Of a DNA stretch of 64,000 nt, positions 27,547 through 38,092 are shown in pieces. The stretch covers positions 62,001-126,000 of the forward strand of contig NZ_ABXW01000047.1 in the NCBI RefSeq assembly GCF_000173415.1, given 5' to 3'. A program made the position numbers and the translations under genes. The notes under the pieces were generated by a model, which was given only the letters and a program-made list of their open reading frames with translations, was not told the DNA's origin and ran no database searches. Numbering within the stretch: the stretch's first letter is position 1; every line of letters starts with the position of its first letter. The stretch comes from Providencia alcalifaciens DSM 30120. Lineage in GTDB: Bacteria; Pseudomonadota; Gammaproteobacteria; Enterobacterales; Enterobacteriaceae.

Positions 27547-30500
27547 GTGAAACGACTGCCACGCGTAGTTCTCGTGACAACCGCTGCTGTATTGTTGCTG
27601 TGTGCGTTGGTACTCACCAGTTTGCGTTTTCTATTACCTAATATTGATAATTATCGCCAAGAAATTATCACTTATGTTGAAAATCACCACGATATCTCAC
27701 TGAACATCGGTAAAATCGAAGGGGCTTGGCGCTATTATGGTCCAGAGCTCATCATTTCTGATGTCGCCATTGAAAATCCGATAACAGATATTCAAGTCAA
27801 CAAAGTCACCATTGAGTTAGATATTTGGAATTCCTTATTATCTCTGCGGTGGCGTTTTCGTGATCTGACTTTTTATCAACTCAATGTGAATTATAAAGTT
27901 CCGCTCAGCTTTGATGGCTCAGAAGAAACCGCCAGCTATGATGGTGTGGATGATCTCTTCTTACGGCAATTTGACCACTTTATTTTAAAAGACAGTCAGT
28001 TGACCTTCTTAACGCCATCAGACCAAACAATGACGTTACTGTTGCCGGAACTCTCTTGGCTAAATCAAGATACCCGCCATCGTGCTCAGGGCTTTGTGAG
28101 TCTTGAGACGCTAAATAAACAAAATAGTTATCTACAAGTAAAGTTGGATGTGTCGGATAAAAACGGCGTGCTCAGCGATGGAATTTTCTATGTGCAGGCT
28201 GATAACATTGATATGCAGCCTTGGCTCAGTAAATGGTTACGCGATAACACGGGGTTACGCGACGCCAACTTTAGTTTGTCTTCATGGATTTCACTCAAGA
28301 ATAATCGTATTGATAACGGTCTTATTCAGCTGCGCCAAGGTGAAGCGAACTGGGGGGAAGATACCCTTGCTCAAAACCTACAAGTGAATGATTTGCTAGT
28401 TCGTATGAAGCGCCAAGGTAACGGCTGGCTGTTCAATATCCCAGAGCTCGATACATTGAAAACTAATGAGTATATCTGGCCTCAAGGTAGTGTTTCAGTC
28501 TTGTATTTACCCTCATCTGCAAAATATCAAAATAAAGATCATTGGCGCATTCGAGCAAAAAATATTGAATTAGAACGCTTGAGTGAAGTGTTACCGACAT
28601 TCTCATTTGTAACCCCCGAATTGGTTCAAGATTGGCAGCATCGTCAGCCGACGGGGTTAGTCACAGAATTTGCTTTAGACTTTACGCAAGATACGGAAGA
28701 ACATACGCAGATCAGTATGGATTGGCAGGATGTTAGCTGGAAAAAATGGAAAGAACTGCCATCCGTTAACCATTTTTCGGGCGTGCTAGTTGGGGGTGAC
28801 CAAGAAGGCGTTCTCTCGTTTATGCTCAAAGATAGCACGGTGGATTACCGTGATGAATTTAAAGCACCCTTTGAAATTGACCGCGCTAACGGTAAATTAA
28901 ATTGGGTCAACAACAGTAGCGAATTCAAATTGTGGAGCTCAGGCATTGATTTACAAGCCAAAGCGGTCAGGGTAAATGGTGACTTTAGCTATGCGAAAGC
29001 GAAGCAGCACGATATTGCCGATTTAGCTATTTTGGCGGGGATCAGTACCGATAATGCAGGAGAAGCTTGGCGCTATTTCCCACAAAAATTGATGGGGCAA
29101 GCGCTGGCAGATTACCTCACAAAAGCGATTATTGCTGGGCATGTAGATAATGCAACGTTAGTCTATAAAGGCGACCCAGCCCATTACCCTTACTATAAAA
29201 ATGATGGGCAATTCCAAGTCTACGTACCGTTACGTGATGGCACATTCGAATACGATGACCAATGGCCAGCCTTACTGGATTTAAACATCGACTTAGACTT
29301 TAGCCGAGCCAGTTTGGCGATGCATGCTGATTCGGTGAAGTTAGGGGATGTAACGGCAGAAAATCTCGATGCCGTGATCCACGACTATTTTGATGAAATG
29401 TTGTATATCGATGCCGGTGTTAGTGGTACGGGCAAGCAAATTCAACAATATTTTACCCAGACACCGTTAAAGAATTCCCTTGGCGGCACCCTTGATGAGC
29501 TACAAATTGATGGCACGGTAACGGGAAAACTGAATCTCGCTATCCCATTATCAGCAGGGAAAGACGTGGTGGCAAAAGGGCAAGTTAATCTCAACAAGAA
29601 TACTATTTTTGTTCGTCCTATCGACAGTACCCTACATGGACTCACAGGAAGTTTTAAGTTCACCAATGGGGATTTAGTGAGTGATAACATCACAGGTCAA
29701 TGGTTAGGGCAGCCTGTTTCTTTGGATTTCACGACACTGACGGGACCAAAAGATTATTTGGTGGATATTAATTTAGGCGGAAATTGGGAATTGAATCAAA
29801 TTCCAATGTTGCCAAATGATATTAAAGGAAAAGTGTCAGGTTTGAGTGATTGGAAAAGCCAAATTCATATCACGTTGCCTGAATCATCGAAGCAAGCAAC
29901 AGGGCTGCAGATTGATATTACAGCGGGGCTCAATAAGTTAAAAAGCCAATTACCGGCGCTGGATACGGCATTACTGCAACAGCTCAGTAAAATAAATGTT
30001 CAAGCGAAAGGCACTACAGCGCAGTTGACCGTCAGTGGTGATATTGGTCAGCGCCTTGGATTTAATTCTCAGTGGTTGCTATCGAGTACGCCCTTACAAC
30101 TGCAAAAAGCCCATATCGCGCCATGGAGTAATCAGCCGCCAATATTACCAAATGGTTCGTCAATCTTAGTGGACTTGCCTGCGGTAGAGGATGTGAATTG
30201 GGAAAAACTGGCAAGTGGATTTTTATCTTCGTCGGCTAGCTCACATGTGGGGGAAATTAGTTACCCTGACACGCTTGAAGTTAAAGTCCCCTCGGTTTAT
30301 CTGGCAGGACAACACTGGAAAGACTTAAGTTTTTCCTACGACCTGTACCGTGATGAGCAGCAAATCAATGTTGATAGCACCAATTTAAAAGGACAATTAC
30401 AGATATGGAAGCAGCGACCATGGGCGCTGAATATTGAATATCTGTATTACAACCCTGAAGGTTCATTGACGCCAACTGAAGCGAGTTTAAAATCGGAGAC

Positions 30501-31341
30501 ATTTGATTTCAGCCAATGGCCTAGAGTGAATATTCACTGTGCGGAATGCTGGGTGAGTGGGCAAAAATTGGGTGAAATTACGGCAAAAATTACCCCCGAA
30601 GGACAGCATACTTTGAAATTAACCGCAGGTTTACTGAAAAACAGTGCCGGTGAGTTAAAGCTGGATGCGCTATGGCACAGTAATAACGGAAATAAAACGG
30701 AGATAGCGGGTTCATTAACGGGAGAAGCTTTTGATGAAACCGCCGCTTATTTTGGTGTCTTAGTGCCTATTATTGATTCCCCGTATTCCATTGAATTTGA
30801 CCTTAACTGGGGGCTCGTGCCTTGGGAACCTGATTTAGCCACGCTCAATGGTAAAATGTCGATGAACCTAGGTAAAGGCGCCATCGCTCATATGGGAGGC
30901 GGTCGTGCTGGGCAGCTGTTACGTTTAGTCAGTTTTGATGCATTATTGCGTAAACTTCAATTAGACTTCCGCGATACGTTTAGTAATGACTTTAACTTTG
31001 ACTCAATCAAAGGCGATGCGGTGATTAATCAAGGTATTCTAACCTCGAAGAACCTCAATATTGACGGACTCGTCGCAGATATTGCCTTGAATGGGGAAAT
31101 TGACCTCGTTAAACGCCAAATTAATGCCGAAGCGGTTATTACCCCGGAAATATCTGCTACAGTAGGTGTAGCCACCGCATTTGTGATTAACCCATTTGCG
31201 GGAGCGGCAGTATTTGCCGCATCGAAAGTCCTTGGTCCGTTGTGGAGTAAAATTTCGGTTATTCGTTATCGCGTGAGCGGCAGTTTAGATGAACCGAAAA
31301 TTGATGAAGTACTACGTCAGCTTAAGGAGACTCAAGAGTAA
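27547..31341 (+). CDS. yhdP: AsmA-like envelope protein YhdP
   Basis: A very long bridge-like protein of the AsmA/TamB group, anchored in the inner membrane. With TamB and YdbH it carries phospholipid to the outer membrane. It has 1264 residues (E. coli 1266). It has an N-terminal membrane helix (about 8-30), a DUF3971 region with many beta strands, and a conserved C-terminal block (EISATVGVATAF...FAASKVLGPLWSKIS). I chose the GTG at 27547 because AAGGAG lies six bases ahead and the protein then begins MKRLPR, like E. coli MRRLPG. The open frame begins at a TTG at 27532. Confidence 0.95.
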   Translation: MKRLPRVVLVTTAAVLLLCALVLTSLRFLLPNIDNYRQEIITYVENHHDISLNIGKIEGAWRYYGPELIISDVAIENPITDIQVNKVTIELDIWNSLLSLRWRFRDLTFYQLNVNYKVPLSFDGSEETASYDGVDDLFLRQFDHFILKDSQLTFLTPSDQTMTLLLPELSWLNQDTRHRAQGFVSLETLNKQNSYLQVKLDVSDKNGVLSDGIFYVQADNIDMQPWLSKWLRDNTGLRDANFSLSSWISLKNNRIDNGLIQLRQGEANWGEDTLAQNLQVNDLLVRMKRQGNGWLFNIPELDTLKTNEYIWPQGSVSVLYLPSSAKYQNKDHWRIRAKNIELERLSEVLPTFSFVTPELVQDWQHRQPTGLVTEFALDFTQDTEEHTQISMDWQDVSWKKWKELPSVNHFSGVLVGGDQEGVLSFMLKDSTVDYRDEFKAPFEIDRANGKLNWVNNSSEFKLWSSGIDLQAKAVRVNGDFSYAKAKQHDIADLAILAGISTDNAGEAWRYFPQKLMGQALADYLTKAIIAGHVDNATLVYKGDPAHYPYYKNDGQFQVYVPLRDGTFEYDDQWPALLDLNIDLDFSRASLAMHADSVKLGDVTAENLDAVIHDYFDEMLYIDAGVSGTGKQIQQYFTQTPLKNSLGGTLDELQIDGTVTGKLNLAIPLSAGKDVVAKGQVNLNKNTIFVRPIDSTLHGLTGSFKFTNGDLVSDNITGQWLGQPVSLDFTTLTGPKDYLVDINLGGNWELNQIPMLPNDIKGKVSGLSDWKSQIHITLPESSKQATGLQIDITAGLNKLKSQLPALDTALLQQLSKINVQAKGTTAQLTVSGDIGQRLGFNSQWLLSSTPLQLQKAHIAPWSNQPPILPNGSSILVDLPAVEDVNWEKLASGFLSSSASSHVGEISYPDTLEVKVPSVYLAGQHWKDLSFSYDLYRDEQQINVDSTNLKGQLQIWKQRPWALNIEYLYYNPEGSLTPTEASLKSETFDFSQWPRVNIHCAECWVSGQKLGEITAKITPEGQHTLKLTAGLLKNSAGELKLDALWHSNNGNKTEIAGSLTGEAFDETAAYFGVLVPIIDSPYSIEFDLNWGLVPWEPDLATLNGKMSMNLGKGAIAHMGGGRAGQLLRLVSFDALLRKLQLDFRDTFSNDFNFDSIKGDAVINQGILTSKNLNIDGLVADIALNGEIDLVKRQINAEAVITPEISATVGVATAFVINPFAGAAVFAASKVLGPLWSKISVIRYRVSGSLDEPKIDEVLRQLKETQE

Positions 31342-32189
31342 TGAAAACGGGTAATGTTGCACTTTTGCAGTTATGTAGCGGTAAGAATACTAAACACAAC
31401 TTGGCACAGATCGAGCAGCAAATTAAACAGTTGCCTGATACCGTGCAGTTAGTACTTACTCCTGAAAATGCATTACTATTTGCTGATGCTGCAACCTATC
31501 GTAAACAGGCTGAAGCAGAAGGAACTGGCCCATTACAAGACGCAATCCGCGCAATGGCTATCCGCTACAATGTGTGGATCCTCATTGGATCAATGCCATT
31601 GATTAGTCGTGAAGATCCTGAACGTATTACAAGCAGCAGCTTACTGTTTGATGCGAAAGGTAATATTACTGCGCGTTACGATAAAATTCATATGTTCGAC
31701 GTGAACATTGAAGATGAACAAGGCGAGTATAACGAATCCGTTATTTATCAACGCGGTGAGTATCTTACCGTGGTCGATACCCCTGTTGGTCGCTTAGGGC
31801 TGACCATTTGTTATGATTTACGTTTTCCAGGCTTATTCCAAGCCTTGCGTGAACAAGGTGCTGAAATTATTTCGGTACCTGCGGCATTCACTCGTTACAC
31901 TGGGCAAGCGCACTGGGAGCCACTGTTAAGAGCGCGTGCGATTGAAAACCAGTGCTACGTTTTAGCACCTGCACAAGTTGGTGTACACGGTACTCGCCGA
32001 ACATGGGGACACACTTTAGCCGTTGATGGCTGGGGTAAAGTCATGAAAAAGAATGTTGATGCCGTTTCCGCGTTGGTGGTGAATGTCCAAACAGACAGCT
32101 TAAATGTGATGCGTGAACAGATCCGAGTGGTAAAACATAACCGCTTTAGACCACAACTGACATCATTGATTAAAAAACAAACCAAATAA
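31341..32189 (+). CDS. Nitrilase-superfamily amidohydrolase
   Basis: A 282-residue carbon-nitrogen hydrolase with the Glu-Lys-Cys triad: Glu in [11 protein letters not shown] (about residue 41), Lys in [10 protein letters not shown] (about 113) and Cys in [14 protein letters not shown] (about 155). The pattern around the triad resembles the Nit1/Nit2 branch (omega-amidase or deaminated-glutathione amidase), so repair of deaminated glutathione is a plausible job. Its ATG overlaps the yhdP stop (TAATG) and tldD follows after 11 bases. This yhdP-nit-tldD order occurs in other gammaproteobacteria but not E. coli, where yhdP and tldD adjoin. Confidence 0.88.
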   Translation: MKTGNVALLQLCSGKNTKHNLAQIEQQIKQLPDTVQLVLTPENALLFADAATYRKQAEAEGTGPLQDAIRAMAIRYNVWILIGSMPLISREDPERITSSSLLFDAKGNITARYDKIHMFDVNIEDEQGEYNESVIYQRGEYLTVVDTPVGRLGLTICYDLRFPGLFQALREQGAEIISVPAAFTRYTGQAHWEPLLRARAIENQCYVLAPAQVGVHGTRRTWGHTLAVDGWGKVMKKNVDAVSALVVNVQTDSLNVMREQIRVVKHNRFRPQLTSLIKKQTK

Positions 32190-32200
32190 GAGTAATAAAT

Positions 32201-33646
32201 ATGAGTTTAGCTTCTGTCAGCGAACATTTGCTGGCTGCCAACGGTCTTAGTCAAGATAATCTGTATGATATTTTAGGGCTGCTATCTGAGCGCCGTGTTG
32301 ATTATGGGGATCTCTTCTTTCAGTCTAGCTACCATGAGTCATGGGTTTTAGAAGACCGAATTATTAAAGATGGCTCCTACAATATTGACCAAGGAGTTGG
32401 GGTTCGTGCAATTACGGGAGAAAAAACAGGTTTTGCATACGCAGACCAAATTTCTCTGTTAGCGCTGACGCAGAGTGCGACCGCTGCCCGTAGTATCGTG
32501 ACTGAACAAGGCTCTGGTAAGTCACAAATTTTAACGAACGTTGACTACAAAAAACTCTATTCAGACGCGGACCCTCTGCGTAGTTTACCGCGCGAACAGA
32601 AAATTGAATTACTGCATCGCGTTGACCAAGTAGCTCGTGCGGAAGACCCGCGCGTGATTGAAGTCAATGCGAGTCTGACAGGGGTATATGAACAAGTGCT
32701 GGTCGCTGCCACTGATGGCACATTAGCGGCGGATATTCGCCCATTAGTGCGTCTTTCGGTGAGTGTTCTCGTAGAACATGATGGTAAACGTGAGCGCGGA
32801 GCAAGCGGTGGCGGTGGTCGTTACGGCTATGAATATTTCCTTGAAATTCATCAAGGGCAAGTGCTCGCGGAACAATATGCTCGTGAAGCGGTGCGCATGG
32901 CATTGGTTAATTTATCTGCGATTGCAGCGCCAGCGGGTATGATGCCTGTGGTGTTAGGCGCTGGCTGGCCTGGCGTTCTACTTCATGAAGCGGTAGGTCA
33001 TGGTCTAGAAGGCGACTTTAACCGTCGTGGAACCTCTGTTTTCTCTGGAAAAATGGGCGAGCAAGTTGCCTCTTCACTATGTACCGTGGTGGATGATGGG
33101 ACGATTGCTGGACGTCGAGGCTCATTGGCGATTGATGATGAAGGTGTTCCGGGTCAATACAATGTGCTCATTGAGAACGGAATCTTGCGTAATTATATTC
33201 AAGATAAACATAATGCCCGTTTGATGGGCGTGGCGCCAACCGGTAATGCGCGCCGTGAATCTTACGCGCATTTACCTATGCCACGTATGACAAACACCTA
33301 TATGTTAGCGGGTGAGTCTACACCAGAAGAGATTATTGCCAGTGTGGAAAAAGGTCTGTATGCACCGAATTTCGGTGGTGGTCAGGTGGATATCACGTCA
33401 GGTAAATTTGTCTTTTCAACCTCAGAAGCTTACTTAATTGAAAATGGTAAAATTACATCTCCAGTAAAAGGGGCCACCTTGATTGGCTCTGGAGTAGAGG
33501 CGATGCAGCAAATTTCCATGGTAGGTAATGACCTTGCACTGGATAAAGGTGTGGGCGTTTGTGGTAAAGAAGGGCAAAGCGTGCCAGTAGGTGTTGGTCA
33601 ACCGACGCTGAAACTCGATAAAATGACCGTGGGTGGCACCGCGTAA
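32201..33646 (+). CDS. tldD: Metalloprotease subunit TldD
   Basis: The catalytic subunit of the TldD/TldE (PmbA) protease. The complex degrades unfolded peptides, trims microcin B17 leader peptide and was linked to CcdA turnover in E. coli. The 481 residues equal the E. coli length. The zinc site is [11 protein letters not shown] (about residues 262-272), an HExxxH motif, with a further ligand in the Cys/Gly-rich C-terminal half ([10 protein letters not shown]). It is the last gene of the mre-yhdP run. Its partner pmbA lies 2.6 kb downstream. Confidence 0.97.
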   Translation: MSLASVSEHLLAANGLSQDNLYDILGLLSERRVDYGDLFFQSSYHESWVLEDRIIKDGSYNIDQGVGVRAITGEKTGFAYADQISLLALTQSATAARSIVTEQGSGKSQILTNVDYKKLYSDADPLRSLPREQKIELLHRVDQVARAEDPRVIEVNASLTGVYEQVLVAATDGTLAADIRPLVRLSVSVLVEHDGKRERGASGGGGRYGYEYFLEIHQGQVLAEQYAREAVRMALVNLSAIAAPAGMMPVVLGAGWPGVLLHEAVGHGLEGDFNRRGTSVFSGKMGEQVASSLCTVVDDGTIAGRRGSLAIDDEGVPGQYNVLIENGILRNYIQDKHNARLMGVAPTGNARRESYAHLPMPRMTNTYMLAGESTPEEIIASVEKGLYAPNFGGGQVDITSGKFVFSTSEAYLIENGKITSPVKGATLIGSGVEAMQQISMVGNDLALDKGVGVCGKEGQSVPVGVGQPTLKLDKMTVGGTA

Positions 33647-33737
33647 TCACACGCAAGAGAGTCTTTTTTTATTCGCCCTAGTTACGGATGTGACTGGGGC
33701 GATTGTTTATCAACACAGCAAAAATAATTGAGGCGTT

Positions 33738-34244
33738 ATGAACAAACGTATTATTTCTTTGGTGTTAATGGCGATTTTGATTGCAATTAGCCTCTATTTT
33801 AAAGGCGGTGAGCAGACTGCGACTGAGCCTTCTATCCCTTCAACACCACCAACAACACAATCAATTCCACCTTCTCGAGAAGCGATAACGCCACAGGAAA
33901 CACCAAAAACCATTGACCAATTAACGGCTCAAAATAATGTGGTGAGTTTTATGGAGAAATACCAGAAACTCCCCGCATTTTATATGACCAAAAAACAGGC
34001 AAGAGAAGCCGGGTGGGATGCTAAAAAAGGTAATCTATGTGAAGTATTACCCGGTAGAGCGATTGGCGGCGATCGTTTTTCCAACCGTGAAAAAGGGTTA
34101 CCGATTGCAGAAGGGCGTCAATGGTTTGAAGCGGACATCAATTACCGTTGTGGGCATCGTGGCGCAGACCGTTTGCTCTATTCCTCTGATGGGATGATTT
34201 TCGTGAGCACGGATCACTATAAAACGTTCCAGCAAGTTAAATAA
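33738..34244 (+). CDS. Exported barnase-like guanyl ribonuclease
   Basis: A 168-residue protein with an N-terminal hydrophobic segment (MNKRIISLVLMAILIAISLYF), a Pro/Thr/Ser-rich linker (about 25-60) and a C-terminal N1/T1-type ribonuclease domain. The barnase catalytic residues are visible: Glu in WFEADINY, Arg in GADRLLYSS, and His in STDHYKTF near the end. The hydrophobic segment may be a signal peptide or a membrane anchor with the enzyme in the periplasm. The barstar gene follows after 12 bases. Scavenging of RNA or interbacterial toxicity are both possible. Confidence 0.9.
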   Translation: MNKRIISLVLMAILIAISLYFKGGEQTATEPSIPSTPPTTQSIPPSREAITPQETPKTIDQLTAQNNVVSFMEKYQKLPAFYMTKKQAREAGWDAKKGNLCEVLPGRAIGGDRFSNREKGLPIAEGRQWFEADINYRCGHRGADRLLYSSDGMIFVSTDHYKTFQQVK

Positions 34245-34256
34245 TAGGGGACAGCG

Positions 34257-34565
34257 ATGAACAAGACCGTCGTTTTTGATTTTCGTGAAATAGATAGCCT
34301 TGAGGCATTTTATCAGCAATTTCAGCAACAGTTCTCGCTTCCGAAATGGTTTGGTCACAATCTCGATGCTTTATGGGATGTGATTACGGGCGAAATTGAG
34401 TTACCCGTTACTCTGGTTTTTAGTCACCTTAAACTTCCTCAGCGTACGCAATTCTCAGCGATCATTGATTTAATGAATGAAGCTGAAACTGAGCTTGATG
34501 AAGCATTTATTTTTCTCATAGACATCACTAATAATGAGAATGATGCATCCCGAACCACATGCTAA
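34257..34565 (+). CDS. Barstar-family ribonuclease inhibitor
   Basis: A 102-residue cytoplasmic protein with the barstar fold. The signature is LPKWFGHNLDALWDVITGEIELP (about residues 29-51), whose two Asp residues plug the barnase active site in the well-studied Bacillus pair. A Glu-rich helix follows (MNEAETELDEAFIFLID). It resembles E. coli YhcO. It lies 12 bases after the ribonuclease gene with a GGGG-containing ribosome site, so toxin and antidote are cotranscribed. It should protect the cytoplasm from unexported enzyme. Confidence 0.92.
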   Translation: MNKTVVFDFREIDSLEAFYQQFQQQFSLPKWFGHNLDALWDVITGEIELPVTLVFSHLKLPQRTQFSAIIDLMNEAETELDEAFIFLIDITNNENDASRTTC

Positions 34566-34627
34566 ATTTGGCGAATGGTTCTACGTTGAGCCATTTTTTG
34601 ACGGTTATTTATATTGAGGGTGATTAA

Positions 34628-35191
34628 GTGGAAGGTAAAAAAGTTATTGTGATTCATGGTTATACCGCATCTCCGGATAATCATTGGTTTAATTGGTTAA
34701 AGGATGAATTGGAAGCTCTAGGAGCAACCGTTGATATTCCCGCCATGCCGGAGTCCGATTCACCGGATCCGCAAAAATGGGAGCAATGTTTACTCGATGC
34801 GAACATCCAGTTTGATGAAAACACTATCTTAGTCGGACACAGTTTAGGGTGTATCACTGCATTACGTTTTCTAGAGAACCATGCCCCAGAAGGTGCAAAA
34901 ATTGGAGGGTATGTGCTTGTGTCTGGGTTTGATCGTACTTTGGACACGATGCCTGACTTGGCGGCTCACACTCAGTTTTCATTAGATTATAGTAAGCTGA
35001 TAGGGATGAGTGACAAACGCGCGTCAATTGTTTCTTCCAATGACTGGGCAGTTGATTCAGCGACGTCAATCGAGCTGGCTAAATCGTTACAAACCTCTAT
35101 TACGGTGGTTGAAAATGCAGGGCATTTCCTTGATAGAGAAGGTTTTACGCGACTGCCTGCTTTACTGAGTCTGTTAAAGTTTTGGTATTAG
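34628..35191 (+). CDS. Serine hydrolase, RBBP9/YdeN family
   Basis: A 187-residue alpha/beta hydrolase with IVIHGYTASPDNHWFNWL (residues 7-24), the nucleophile serine in LVGHSLGCITALRFL (about residue 72), a catalytic Asp in SSNDWAV and His in VENAGHFLDREG (about 166). The small size and absence of a lid fit the RBBP9/YdeN group, whose substrates are unknown. Translation starts at GTG 34628 with GAGGG seven bases ahead. It is a separate unit after the barstar gene. Confidence 0.88.
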   Translation: MEGKKVIVIHGYTASPDNHWFNWLKDELEALGATVDIPAMPESDSPDPQKWEQCLLDANIQFDENTILVGHSLGCITALRFLENHAPEGAKIGGYVLVSGFDRTLDTMPDLAAHTQFSLDYSKLIGMSDKRASIVSSNDWAVDSATSIELAKSLQTSITVVENAGHFLDREGFTRLPALLSLLKFWY

Positions 35192-35211
35192 AAAATACCC
35201 TGTTTTTTGTG

Positions 35212-35313
35212 TTATAGGGGGATAGCGTCGTGTTTGTAGTGAATTTTTTGGTCGCGTGATTTGTTAATACGACCATTGGCTCGACGCCAAGCTCTATTTC
35301 GGGGGTTATCCAT
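35212..35313 (-). CDS. 33-residue basic peptide, unrecognised
   Basis: A short ORF too small for usual callers, convergent with the YdeN-type hydrolase gene. It starts MDNPRNRAWRRANGRINKSR and is rich in Arg, Asn and Lys, with no hydrophobic segment. A GAGG ribosome site lies five bases before the ATG at 35313. The net positive charge and lack of membrane helix suggest an RNA- or ribosome-binding miniprotein. The next gene upstream on the same strand is darP, a ribosome-assembly factor, with a terminator between. Coding status is unproven. Confidence 0.5.
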   Translation of the reverse strand: MDNPRNRAWRRANGRINKSRDQKIHYKHDAIPL

Positions 35314-35432
35314 ATTTGCCTCATTCATTTATCGTGGCTCAGCAGCCGCGATAATGCGGGTTAAAATATGATGTTGATGATGATAGTGTTATTTTGGATG
35401 GCGAGCAATAAGGGGATATTTTTTAAGAAAAC

Positions 35433-35460
35433 TCCCCTAAGCCATTGCTAGCTAAGGGGA
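35433..35460 (-). terminator. Terminator after darP
   Basis: The arms TCCCCTAAGC (35433-35442) and GCTAAGGGGA (35451-35460) pair with one mismatch. Read on the minus strand they are followed by GTTTTC and then an A/T-rich stretch. The U-run is short, so termination may be partial. Confidence 0.6.
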
Positions 35461-35468
35461 ACAGGTCA

Positions 35469-36014
35469 CTAGTGACTATCAGAAAGCTCTTTCAGATATT
35501 GGAAAATCTGACGGAATGCTTTTGGTGGTTTATTTCCATCACGCTCTTTCTTCGCATTACGTACCAATGCACGCAGTTGTTGGCGATCAGTTTGCGGGAA
35601 TAAAGCGACCACTTCTTCGATGACTTCATCACCATCCGCTAATAAGCGATTACGCAGATCTTCCAGCTTGTGTAAGATCACAACCTGTTGGTTATGGCGG
35701 TTTTTCAGCTTATCAAGTGCTTCGGTGATCGGCTCAACTTCACGGGAACGTAATAATTTGCCGATAAGTTGCAATTGACGACGACGACCCTCGCGTTTAA
35801 TTTTTTGAGCAAGCTCAATCGCATCGAGTAATTGGGAATCTAATGGGATGCGTTCAAGCTCGCTTTTACTTAGATCAACAAGCTCGGCTCCCAGTTTTTT
35901 GAGGATCTCAGCATCACGTTTAATCTCGCTTTTGCTGACCCAAATAATCTCATCGTCCTCATCTTCTTGGGGCGCTGGGATATCATCCAGCCAATCTTCA
36001 GGCTGTTTGGCCAT
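35469..36014 (-). CDS. darP: Ribosome assembly factor DarP (YjgA)
   Basis: A 181-residue highly charged, mostly helical protein that helps late assembly of the 50S subunit, near the peptidyl transferase centre. Conserved features are the acidic N-terminus ([27 protein letters not shown]), [28 protein letters not shown] (about 64-91) and [19 protein letters not shown]. It is divergent from pmbA across a 184-base gap, as in E. coli yjgA-pmbA. Confidence 0.97.
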   Translation of the reverse strand: MAKQPEDWLDDIPAPQEDEDDEIIWVSKSEIKRDAEILKKLGAELVDLSKSELERIPLDSQLLDAIELAQKIKREGRRRQLQLIGKLLRSREVEPITEALDKLKNRHNQQVVILHKLEDLRNRLLADGDEVIEEVVALFPQTDRQQLRALVRNAKKERDGNKPPKAFRQIFQYLKELSDSH

Positions 36015-36198
36015 AGGGATTTTCCTTTTTACTAAACACCGTCGTGTAATTACGAGTAATTAACATGATTTACGGCGTTGTGAGTGTTAACATTTATAGA
36101 ATTAAGTCTATTGTAACTGGGAAAACCCCCTTATGACTACCTGACATTGACGAGTCTAGGTAGAAAATCACTTTTCCCCTCTTTATTGGATAAAATGC

Positions 36199-37539
36199 AT
36201 GAGTGTTACTGAACAAGTTGCCGAACAACGTAAACAATTAGAACAAGCCGTTGCCCACGCATTGGAATTCGCCAAAAGCCGTTGTGATGGCGCTGAAGTT
36301 GCCGTTAACAAAAGCACTGGGATTAGTGTGAGTACGCGCCAAGGTGATGTTGAGAATGTGGAGTTTAACAGTGATGGCGCATTAGGGATCACGGTTTACC
36401 ATAAACAACGTAAAGGTAGTGCCTCTTCGACGGATTTGAGTGCTGAAGCGATTGAACGTACCGTTCAAGCTGCAATTGATATTGCCAATTACACGTCTGA
36501 AGATCCGTGCGCAGGACCTGCAGAAGAATCATTATTGGCGTTTGATGCGCCGGATTTGAACTTGTTTCAAGCAACGGAGCTGTCCCCAGAGGAAGCCATT
36601 AAATTGGCATCGATTGCAGAAATGACGGCTTTAAATACAGATTCTCGTATTGTGAATACCGAAGGCGGAAGCTTCAACGGGCACTATGGTATCCGTGTCT
36701 TTGGTAACTCTCTTGGACTATTAAAGAGCTACAGTTCTAGCCGTTATTCGATGTCGAGCTGCGTAATCGCCGAGCAAAATGGCGAAATGGAGCGCGATTA
36801 TGCGTATACCATCGCACGCAGCATGCAGGCATTGAAATCCCCTGAGTGGGTAGGGCAAGAGTGTGCTCGTCGTACATTATCTCGCTTATCGCCGCGTAAA
36901 TTACCAACCATGAAAGCCCCAGTGATTTTTGCCTCAGAAGTGGCGACGGGGTTATTTGGTCATTTAGTCGGTGCTATCAGCGGCAGCAGCATTTATCGTA
37001 AATCATCATTCTTAATGGATAGCCTTGGCAAACAAATTTTACCGAACTGGTTAACCATCAATGAGCAGCCACACTTAATGGGTGGTTTGGCATCCTCGCC
37101 ATTTGATAGTGAGGGTGTACGGACTACAGAGCGTAATATTGTGGAAAATGGTGTTTTACAAACGTGGCTGATGACTAGCTACTCTGCGCGCAAATTAGGT
37201 CTACAAAGCACAGGTCATGCTGGTGGAATTCATAACTGGCGCATCGAGGGGCAAGGGTTATCTTTCGATGCATTGCTAAAGCAAATGGGAACGGGCTTAG
37301 TCGTCACAGAGCTGATGGGGCAGGGGGTTAGCGGTATTACGGGCGATTATTCCCGTGGGGCATCCGGTTTTTGGGTAGAAAATGGTGAAATTCAATATCC
37401 TGTCAGTGAGATTACAATTGCGGGTAATTTGAAAGATATGTGGATGAATATGGTTACTATCGCCGATGATATCGAAACTCGCAGTAATATTCAGTGCGGT
37501 TCGGTGTTGATCCCTGAAATGAGTATTGCAGGGCAATAA
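36199..37539 (+). CDS. pmbA: Metalloprotease subunit PmbA/TldE
   Basis: The partner of TldD. The two form a heterodimeric metalloprotease in which TldE shapes the substrate chamber but lacks the zinc-binding HExxxH. It has 446 residues (E. coli 450). The block [31 protein letters not shown] is shown only in part here ([19 protein letters not shown], about 38-56). Near the C-terminus [20 protein letters not shown] is family-typical. It has the same strand as tldD and is unusually close to it. Confidence 0.97.
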   Translation: MSVTEQVAEQRKQLEQAVAHALEFAKSRCDGAEVAVNKSTGISVSTRQGDVENVEFNSDGALGITVYHKQRKGSASSTDLSAEAIERTVQAAIDIANYTSEDPCAGPAEESLLAFDAPDLNLFQATELSPEEAIKLASIAEMTALNTDSRIVNTEGGSFNGHYGIRVFGNSLGLLKSYSSSRYSMSSCVIAEQNGEMERDYAYTIARSMQALKSPEWVGQECARRTLSRLSPRKLPTMKAPVIFASEVATGLFGHLVGAISGSSIYRKSSFLMDSLGKQILPNWLTINEQPHLMGGLASSPFDSEGVRTTERNIVENGVLQTWLMTSYSARKLGLQSTGHAGGIHNWRIEGQGLSFDALLKQMGTGLVVTELMGQGVSGITGDYSRGASGFWVENGEIQYPVSEITIAGNLKDMWMNMVTIADDIETRSNIQCGSVLIPEMSIAGQ

Positions 37540-37656
37540 GTTTTAAGTATCAAAAAGGCACTCAAATGAGTGCCTGAATACCGCCTGAAGACTAACGGGA
37601 GTTTCTTGATTGAAACTTTTTTCGGCTAGTCTTTCTCTTTGTATCGAGCATCGTTA

Positions 37657-38067
37657 TTAACGATGAAACTCGCCAGCCGCTTCAGGTTGATAAACAATCT
37701 CTAACACACGAACGCGGGTTTCTACGCCATTTGGCAATGCCCAGCTAATTTCGTCGTTAACGTGCAGACCTAACAATGCTGCGCCAATCGGTGCCATGAC
37801 TGATAATTGTTCTGCACTATCTTTTAGGGATGCAGGATATACCAGTGTACGTGTGCGCTCTTCGTTGCTGATCAAATCTAAGAAACGAACAGTGCTGTTC
37901 ATCGTGACCACATCCGCAGGGATCTCTTGTGGGGAGACAATGTCTGCGCGGTCTAATTCGTCGTTTAGTGCTTCGGCAACAGGTGTACCGGCATAGGCAG
38001 CCTGTTCCATCAGTGCATCTAAGCGTTCTGCATCTAAATCATTGATAATAATTGTTGGCTTTGTCAT
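37657..38067 (-). CDS. rnk: Regulator of nucleoside diphosphate kinase
   Basis: A GreA-like protein of 136 residues, the E. coli length. It has a short N-terminal coiled coil and a C-terminal FKBP-like domain ([21 protein letters not shown]). Rnk binds RNA polymerase near the secondary channel and was found as a suppressor that restores Ndk and alginate levels. The ATG at 38067 ([17 protein letters not shown]) has GGAG six bases ahead. The open frame extends ten codons further without homology. Confidence 0.96.
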   Translation of the reverse strand: MTKPTIIINDLDAERLDALMEQAAYAGTPVAEALNDELDRADIVSPQEIPADVVTMNSTVRFLDLISNEERTRTLVYPASLKDSAEQLSVMAPIGAALLGLHVNDEISWALPNGVETRVRVLEIVYQPEAAGEFHR

Positions 38068-38092
38068 ACCACACTCCAATAGGAACGTACAA

